Assembly: GCF_900142715.1 (NCBI RefSeq)
Contig: NZ_FRBX01000009.1
Location: 1 to 64,000 of the forward strand
Length of the DNA stretch: 64,000 bases
Direction: 5' to 3'
From: Flavobacterium pectinovorum
Lineage (GTDB): Bacteria > Bacteroidota > Bacteroidia > Flavobacteriales > Flavobacteriaceae
Every line of letters starts with the position of its first letter. Positions within the stretch are counted from its first letter, which is position 1. The position numbers and the translations under genes are program-made. Below are positions 59,293 through 64,000 of this stretch, piece after piece. The notes beneath the pieces are model-generated. The model was not told where the DNA came from, ran no database searches, and worked only from the letters and a program-made list of their open reading frames with translations.

Positions 59293-59388
59293 TTATTTTT
59301 TTTTTATGGTAATTATGAAACCGTATACTATTGCAACAGCCATAAATGCCCAATCGAAAGATGAAATTCCGAATAATGATTGATCCAT
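59293..59388 (-). CDS. Small membrane protein (31 residues)
   Basis: A frame too short for routine gene calls, beginning MDQSLFGISSFDWAFMAVAI and ending IITIKKK, which gives one membrane segment (about 13-27) and a basic C-terminus. It starts 15 bases after the stop codon of the 133-residue membrane protein gene on the same strand, so it is probably translated from the same transcript. The sequence upstream of the ATG is A-rich, as for Bacteroidota ribosome binding regions. Confidence 0.5.
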   Translation of the reverse strand: MDQSLFGISSFDWAFMAVAIVYGFIITIKKK

Positions 59389-59403
59389 TTTATTATCTTG
59401 GTT

Positions 59404-59805
59404 TTATGCTTCCTGCAAAATCTGATCAAATTTCAGACTAAGGTATTGGTCAATTTGTTTTCCTATTTTTGTTCGGTCTAATGCTTTTATTTTAATTTTA
59501 GTTTCTTTCTGATAAATGTCTTTTACGATAACATAATAATCAAATTCGATATTTTTAGGAAATCTTAAAATGATTAAAATAGTGTAACAGAGCAAAGTTG
59601 GAATAATGTAGTAGAGTTCGGCAAAATTCGAAAAAATAATAAAATAATAGGCAAAAGCGGTTACTATTAAAAAAACAATGTTTTCAAGAAAATAGGATTT
59701 CTTTTTTTTGAGCAATCCAAGCTCGACAATTTCATCAAAATTGTACTGCCAGTGCTCCGATCCGTAATAAAAACGGACTTGATCATGTGTGAGAGTAATA
59801 AACAT
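59404..59805 (-). CDS. Small membrane protein of unknown function
   Basis: A 133-residue protein with two adjacent membrane segments (about 40-58 and 65-82) flanked by basic residues (KKKK before the first). Its N-terminal FITLTHDQVRFYYGSEHWQYNF and C-terminal strands look like a split soluble domain, as in PH-like membrane proteins, but I do not recognise the family. It precedes the 31-residue membrane protein gene in a likely operon. Confidence 0.7.
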   Translation of the reverse strand: MFITLTHDQVRFYYGSEHWQYNFDEIVELGLLKKKKSYFLENIVFLIVTAFAYYFIIFSNFAELYYIIPTLLCYTILIILRFPKNIEFDYYVIVKDIYQKETKIKIKALDRTKIGKQIDQYLSLKFDQILQEA

Positions 59806-60236
59806 AGTAATTGTGTTGTTTTAAAATAATAAGTATTCAATAACGAAATCTTAAATACAGTAGTGAAAAACCATTTTTATACTTGAAAATAGGTATAAAA
59901 ACGCTAAAAATGTTACGAAACATTCCGAATCACAATATTACGTATATTCTGCTTTTTTATTCTTACAAAAAGTATCATAGAATATAACTATACGTTGTAA
60001 TTCAATCTTAATATCACTTTTTACTGATTTTTAATATAGTTAGATTGAGATTTTACTGATATAGTATTTTATCCTAAAATTGAATTGTAAAATTCAAAAA
60101 TTATTACCCAAAAAAAAGGCCGTTTCTTTATATTAGAAACGGCCTTTTTTTATCAAAATTATTCTTTTTTATTTTTTTTTTTAATGCATACACCTAAAAA
60201 TCATTTGTTTCATAAATTTTTATCATCTAATAAAAT
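59806..60236. other. Gap with one strong terminator
   Basis: The gap between the membrane protein gene and the sugar kinase gene (both minus strand) holds the membrane gene promoter and a strong terminator (annotated at 60111-60151). No gene or complete promoter consensus is clear; a weak TTACGAAACATTCCGAAT stretch is not a recognisable site. Confidence 0.45.
60111..60151. terminator. Terminator of the PfkB gene
   Basis: A 17-bp stem AAAAAAAGGCCGTTTCT (60111-60127) pairs perfectly with 60135-60151 around TTATATT, with T runs on both strands. It lies downstream of the minus-strand kinase gene ending at 60237. Confidence 0.9.
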
Positions 60237-61136
60237 TTATTTTTTACCAATCATATTCTCAATTCGTGAAAACGATATTTCAGGATTTGCTCCCGCAGAT
60301 TCTGCAACCAAAGCACCAATGGCACAAGCAAAATCAATCGAAGTCTGCGGATTCTTATCGGTAAGTAAATAAGTTATTAACGAAGCCAAAAACGAATCGC
60401 CTGCCCCAACTGTATCGGCAACTTTTACAGGATAACCTTCATTTTCATAAAGTTGTCCTTTCCAAAACAATAAAGCGCCATGTTTGCCTCTTGTTACGCA
60501 AATTGCTTTTGTGTGGGTAAGTTCTGCAATAAAATGTATGTTTTCTTCAAGGCTTTCAAAAGGTGATTGTAAAGCCTTGGCAATTTCGAGGATTTCTTCG
60601 TCATTAAACTTAATAAAATCTGCCGAAAGCATTAATCTTTCAAGCACTTCGTACGTATAATGAGGTTTCCTTAAATTAATGTCAAATACTTTATAAATGT
60701 TTATTTGAAGCAAATCTTCCAGCGAATCCCTCGAAACTTTATCACGGCAAACCAAACTTCCATAAATTAAAACATCGGCATTAATAACCAGAGTTTCCGC
60801 TTGATTATTCAGTACAATTTTATCCCACGCCGATGGATAATTAATTTCGTAAGTCGCAGAACCCCTTTCGTCTAAAGTTACCTTTACCAATCCTGTCGGA
60901 AAAGTTTCAGATTGCATAATGGCATCCGTTTGAAGGCCTAATTGTTTTACGTGGTTTAGAATTGCTTTTCCGTCTTCATCATTTCCAACACAGCTTATCA
61001 TTGCGACTTCACAGCCTAATGTTTTCATTCGCAAAGCTACATTAAGCGGAGCTCCGCCTATCTTTTTCTTATCTTCAAAAACATCCCAAAGTACTTCTCC
61101 GTATGCTACTGCTTTAAGGCTTATATCGTTATTCAT
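60237..61136 (-). CDS. PfkB-family sugar kinase, probable fructokinase
   Basis: A 299-residue ribokinase-family kinase. GGAPLNVALRMKTLG (about 27-41) is the sugar-binding motif, and DTVGAGDSFLASL near residue 240 holds the catalytic Asp and the anion hole. The MISCVGNDEDGKAIL and FDINLRKPHYTYE blocks favour fructokinase among family members. It would phosphorylate fructose or a related ketose. It lies on the same strand downstream of lutC, separated by a 38-base palindrome, so shared transcription is doubtful. Confidence 0.88.
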   Translation of the reverse strand: MNNDISLKAVAYGEVLWDVFEDKKKIGGAPLNVALRMKTLGCEVAMISCVGNDEDGKAILNHVKQLGLQTDAIMQSETFPTGLVKVTLDERGSATYEINYPSAWDKIVLNNQAETLVINADVLIYGSLVCRDKVSRDSLEDLLQINIYKVFDINLRKPHYTYEVLERLMLSADFIKFNDEEILEIAKALQSPFESLEENIHFIAELTHTKAICVTRGKHGALLFWKGQLYENEGYPVKVADTVGAGDSFLASLITYLLTDKNPQTSIDFACAIGALVAESAGANPEISFSRIENMIGKK

Positions 61137-61287
61137 TCTTAACTTTTTTAATATTTATATGCAGGTTCAATATTATAAAGTTAAACTTTTATTTTTTGAT
61201 GAGCTATAGAAACGAGGAATATACAAACAAAAATAAGTCACAGCGTGACGTTATATTTATAGAAACATAAAGGTCTGTTATTTAAAA

Positions 61288-61325
61288 AGCTCCATCGGAG
61301 CGAGATATCTCGCTCCGATGGAGCT
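61288..61325. repeat. Perfect 38-base palindrome
   Basis: AGCTCCATCGGAGCGAGAT and its exact reverse complement abut with no spacer, centred at 61306.5. A shorter ATGCTCC/GGAGCAT unit follows at 61361-61377. It lies between lutC and the kinase gene on the minus strand and may separate the two transcripts. Confidence 0.85.
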
Positions 61326-61422
61326 GTACGAATGGTATATAATTGTTTAGCTATAAATATTATGCTCCTCTGGAGCATTTGAAATAAAATATTGATTTTT
61401 TTTGTGCTAATGGATTTTAATT

Positions 61423-62010
61423 TTACTCCAATAAAAAAACAATCAATCCCCTCGCCCCATGCGCTCCTAAAACTAATGATTGTTCAATATCTGCTGTTTT
61501 TGAAGGTCCGGCAATAAAAGTTCCGAAACCATACTCCTGGTTTCCAATTCTTTCATACGCCTGATGCATTGTTGGGATAATGTCGCTTTTGTTTACGATA
61601 ATCGCCAGATATTGTGTAATAAAAGGTGCCACACGCTGACCCAAAATATCATCTGTAACCCAAAGTGCGCTATTTTCGGCAACGCCAAAATGTGCTTTAA
61701 TAATCGTTAATTCAACGTTTTGCAACAAATGCGGATCTTCGTTTTTCCAATCTAAAACCGCCACTTCAGAAAGCTCAGGAACTGTGGTTATAATTCGTCT
61801 TTCGAGTGCATAATTTTGCTTTAAATAAGCTGATATTTCATCGTAATTGGCAACTTCAACAAAATCACCACCTATGTTTTTAAGCACGGTTTTATAGGTA
61901 TCCAAAACCTCAAATTGATCAGAACCTAAAATATTTAAATCAGGCAAATCAGCAACTATATTCGGTTGGCTATTTTTTATTTTTTGTAAAATCTGGTCTT
62001 TACTGCTCAT
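61423..62010 (-). CDS. lutC: LUD-domain lactate utilization protein C
   Basis: A 195-residue protein of the LUD (LutC/YkgG) family. FGVAENSALWVTDD and TFIAGPSKTADIEQSLVLG are typical, with the latter forming the NAD-binding-like loop. It acts in a complex with LutA and LutB to oxidise L-lactate to pyruvate. It overlaps the lutB stop by 11 bases, so expression is coupled. Complex membership is by family knowledge. Confidence 0.92.
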   Translation of the reverse strand: MSSKDQILQKIKNSQPNIVADLPDLNILGSDQFEVLDTYKTVLKNIGGDFVEVANYDEISAYLKQNYALERRIITTVPELSEVAVLDWKNEDPHLLQNVELTIIKAHFGVAENSALWVTDDILGQRVAPFITQYLAIIVNKSDIIPTMHQAYERIGNQEYGFGTFIAGPSKTADIEQSLVLGAHGARGLIVFLLE

Positions 62011-63403
62011 CTTTTTTCGCTTTAGCTTCTCTCGAATTTTTCTTGTACCATTCTCTAAAAGATTCCTCAGGAACGCTCGGCATTTCGCGCTGATCGTACC
62101 ATTTATTCATTTTATTATTCACCAAAGCGGGAATATTTTTCATTACAAATCGCCCTGATTTTCCTGCGATATTAAAAATCATCGGGTTTGCCAAAACGGT
62201 TGCCATTGTTTTCATTGCTACGGTTTTTGCTGCCGGGGTATGCCCTTCTTTTACCAAAACCTGACGCCATTTGTACAATTGATCGTGAATGTCAATTTTT
62301 ACCGGGCAAACATTGGTACACGAACCACAAAGCGTACTTGCAAAAGGTAAATCTGCATTTTTGCTCATGTCGAGATTGGGTGCCAAAATAGCGCCAATTG
62401 GTCCCGCAACGGCATTGTGATAACTGTGTCCTCCGCTTCGTCTGTAAACCGGGCAAGTGTTCATACACGCGCCACAACGAATACATTTTAATGAGTTTTT
62501 AAAATCTTCCCTGCCTAATTGTGTACTTCTTCCGTTGTCAACAATTACAATATGAATTTCTTTTCCGTCTCTAGGTTTCTTAAAATGACTTGAAAAAGTC
62601 GTAATTGGCTGTCCGGTTGCGCTTCTTGCCAATAATCTCAGGAAAACACCCAAATGTTTTCGCTGCGGAATCAATTTTTCAAATCCCATACAGGCAATAT
62701 GAACATCGGCTAAATGTGCACCCATATCGGCGTTTCCTTCATTGGTACAAACTACAAATTCGCCGGTTTCTGCAATCGCAAAATTGACTCCGGTTAAAGC
62801 TACTTTTCTGGTTAAGAAGGTATTTCTTAACGTTAAACGAGCCGATTCTGTTAAATATTGAGGGTCAAAATTTCCTTTTTCGGTACCTAAATGTTCATGA
62901 AAAGTTTCGCTTACATCTTCTTTTTTAAGATGAATGGCAGGCAAAACGATATGACTTGGCGGTTCTTTTCGAAGCTGAACAATAAATTCTCCTAAATCAG
63001 AATCGATTACTTCGATACCTTTTTCGGCTAAATAATCATTCAAATGACATTCTTCTGTAAGCATTGATTTTGACTTCACCATTTGCTTTACATCATGTTT
63101 TGCCATGATCGAATGCACGATTTCATTATGTTCTTTGGCATCAGCAGCCCAATGCACAATGATTCCGTTTTTTTGAGCATTCGCCTCAAATTCAACTAAA
63201 TAATCATGAATATTAGAGAGTACATTGTTTTTTATTTGTGAAGCCGTTTCACGAAGCAATTCCCAATCGGGAATATTATGCGCGGCTCTGTCGCGTTTTT
63301 CACGAACAAACCAAAGTGTTTCATCATGCCAGTTTACGCGTTCTACATCTTTGTTAAAACGTGTTGCGGCTTCACTATGTTCAATTATTTTTTTTGATGA
63401 CAT
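62000..63403 (-). CDS. lutB: Lactate utilization iron-sulfur protein B
   Basis: A protein of 467 residues if started at the ATG at 63403. An upstream in-frame ATG at 63427 adds KK-rich residues but lies inside an inverted repeat (63422-63480), so I prefer the shorter start. The N-terminal LUD domain spans about 70-300. Two 4Fe-4S motifs follow (CIRCGACMNTCPVYR and CGSCTNVCPVKI). It carries electrons in L-lactate oxidation and overlaps lutC by 11 bases. Confidence 0.93.
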   Translation of the reverse strand: MSSKKIIEHSEAATRFNKDVERVNWHDETLWFVREKRDRAAHNIPDWELLRETASQIKNNVLSNIHDYLVEFEANAQKNGIIVHWAADAKEHNEIVHSIMAKHDVKQMVKSKSMLTEECHLNDYLAEKGIEVIDSDLGEFIVQLRKEPPSHIVLPAIHLKKEDVSETFHEHLGTEKGNFDPQYLTESARLTLRNTFLTRKVALTGVNFAIAETGEFVVCTNEGNADMGAHLADVHIACMGFEKLIPQRKHLGVFLRLLARSATGQPITTFSSHFKKPRDGKEIHIVIVDNGRSTQLGREDFKNSLKCIRCGACMNTCPVYRRSGGHSYHNAVAGPIGAILAPNLDMSKNADLPFASTLCGSCTNVCPVKIDIHDQLYKWRQVLVKEGHTPAAKTVAMKTMATVLANPMIFNIAGKSGRFVMKNIPALVNNKMNKWYDQREMPSVPEESFREWYKKNSREAKAKKDEQ

Positions 63404-63421
63404 CTTTTTCTTTTGTTTTTT

Positions 63422-63480
63422 TACCATTAAGACATTAAGTAATTTAAGCCTAGCTTTATGAACTTAATATCTTAATGGTA
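63422..63480. repeat. Inverted repeat between lutA and lutB
   Basis: TACCATTAAGACATTAAG (63422-63439) pairs with 63463-63480 with one mismatch. It covers the longer possible lutB start codon and the space after lutA. It could adjust the balance of lutA and lutB transcripts. Confidence 0.7.
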
Positions 63481-63511
63481 AAAAGAAAATTAAGCTTAAT
63501 TTTAAAATCAC

Positions 63512-64000
63512 TTAGTTTTCGAACGAATTTAATATTTCGGCAATATGAATGGTTTTGATGCTGCTTTTTTGCCTTTTCAGGATTCCTTCTAAATGCATTA
63601 AGCATGACATGTCTCCACCTGTGATATAATCTACGTGATGATTTTCATGATCTTTGATTCGGTCTTGACCCATTTTTACAGAAACAGCTTCTTCGGTCAC
63701 ACAAAATGTTCCGCCAAAACCACAACATTCATCTTTTCTTGAAAGAGAAACCAAATCTAGTCCGTTGATTTTGCTTAATAATTGTTCGGGTTTAGAGAAA
63801 AATGGCGCGTTTAATTCCGTCATCTGCGAAAGCTTTAACCCACGCTGACCGTGACAGCTTGCATGCATTCCTACTCTAAATGGGAAATTTCCGTTGATAT
63901 GATCTACTTTCAAAATATCGGTAATAAATTCCGTTAATTCGAAAACTTTTTTACGCATTTCTGCCGCTAATTCTTCTTGTTTATCATCGTGTAAATGGTC
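63512..64000 (-). CDS. lutA: Lactate utilization iron-sulfur oxidoreductase A, partial
   Basis: The frame stays open to the window edge (codons for DHLHDDKQEELAAE precede the first internal Met), so only the C-terminal about 162 residues are present and the true start is outside. Two CCG-type Cys motifs are represented by HASCHGQRG and DECCGFGGTFCV, the Fe-S/heterodisulfide reductase-like pattern of LutA. It would be the first gene of lutABC here. The direction and order lutA-lutB-lutC match other bacteria. Confidence 0.92.
   Translation of the reverse strand, partial: DHLHDDKQEELAAEMRKKVFELTEFITDILKVDHINGNFPFRVGMHASCHGQRGLKLSQMTELNAPFFSKPEQLLSKINGLDLVSLSRKDECCGFGGTFCVTEEAVSVKMGQDRIKDHENHHVDYITGGDMSCLMHLEGILKRQKSSIKTIHIAEILNSFEN

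Noticed and set aside
60184..60372. A 62-codon frame opposite the sugar kinase gene end
   Set aside because: Mostly antisense to the kinase gene; the part outside is AT-rich and starts beside a terminator.

Overview
The window looks like chromosome from a Flavobacterium-type member of the Bacteroidota. The evidence is AT-rich DNA, gliding-motility genes gldF and gldG, a SusC/SusD pair, a hybrid two-component sensor, promoter elements of the TTG-N17-23-TAnnTTTG type, and intergenic spaces packed with inverted repeats. I see no rRNA, tRNA, CRISPR array, prophage, transposase or integrase.

Layout. 1-9.7 kb: a DUF4294 protein, an M42 peptidase, then an OmpR-type regulator/histidine kinase pair followed by a czcCBA-like metal efflux operon. 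Four TTAAG-type repeats, about one helical turn apart, lie just upstream of that operon's likely promoter. 9.9-21.9 kb: mostly housekeeping genes (secreted ankyrin protein, purC, DUF502, HAD phosphatase, DUF1801, PhoH, SAM hydrolase, small monooxygenase, gldFG, dnaN, DsbA-like protein). 22-43.4 kb: a polysaccharide utilization locus (PUL) with a LacI repressor, YhcH, a mannonate-type SDR, UxuA, a secreted beta-helix enzyme, a 1361-residue hybrid sensor, SusC, SusD, a GH88 unsaturated uronyl hydrolase and two GH2 enzymes. 43.5-45.6 kb: a DUF2911 protein and a serine hydrolase.

46.5-53.5 kb: a three-subunit, Tat-exported molybdenum hydroxylase of the PaoABC aldehyde oxidoreductase type. Its likely maturation factors are next to it: an XdhC-like chaperone, a MocA-like nucleotidyltransferase and a divergent cysteine desulfurase. 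53.7-60 kb: an NlpE-like lipoprotein, two AraC-type regulators either side of a secreted protein of unknown function (the first regulator is broken by a frameshift in an A9 run), a YegP-like protein, an XRE regulator and two small membrane proteins. 60.2-64 kb: a PfkB sugar kinase and lutCBA for lactate oxidation, with lutA cut by the window edge.

How the PUL would work (inference from families): SusCD imports oligosaccharides. The beta-helix protein is the only lyase candidate that could create unsaturated uronic acid ends for GH88. The two GH2 enzymes would remove beta-linked sugars, probably including glucuronate. Fructuronate would then pass through the SDR and UxuA to 2-keto-3-deoxygluconate. 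Control appears dual: the hybrid sensor near susCD, and the LacI protein on the catabolic genes, where a palindrome sits at the predicted transcription start of a very good promoter. The LacI gene itself has no ATG, GTG or TTG start ahead of its DNA-binding domain.

The strongest unexplained signal is the intergenic DNA. Concentric inverted repeats built from recurring words, some nested inside others, occupy many gaps, and one roughly 100-base repeat occurs twice in opposite orientation.
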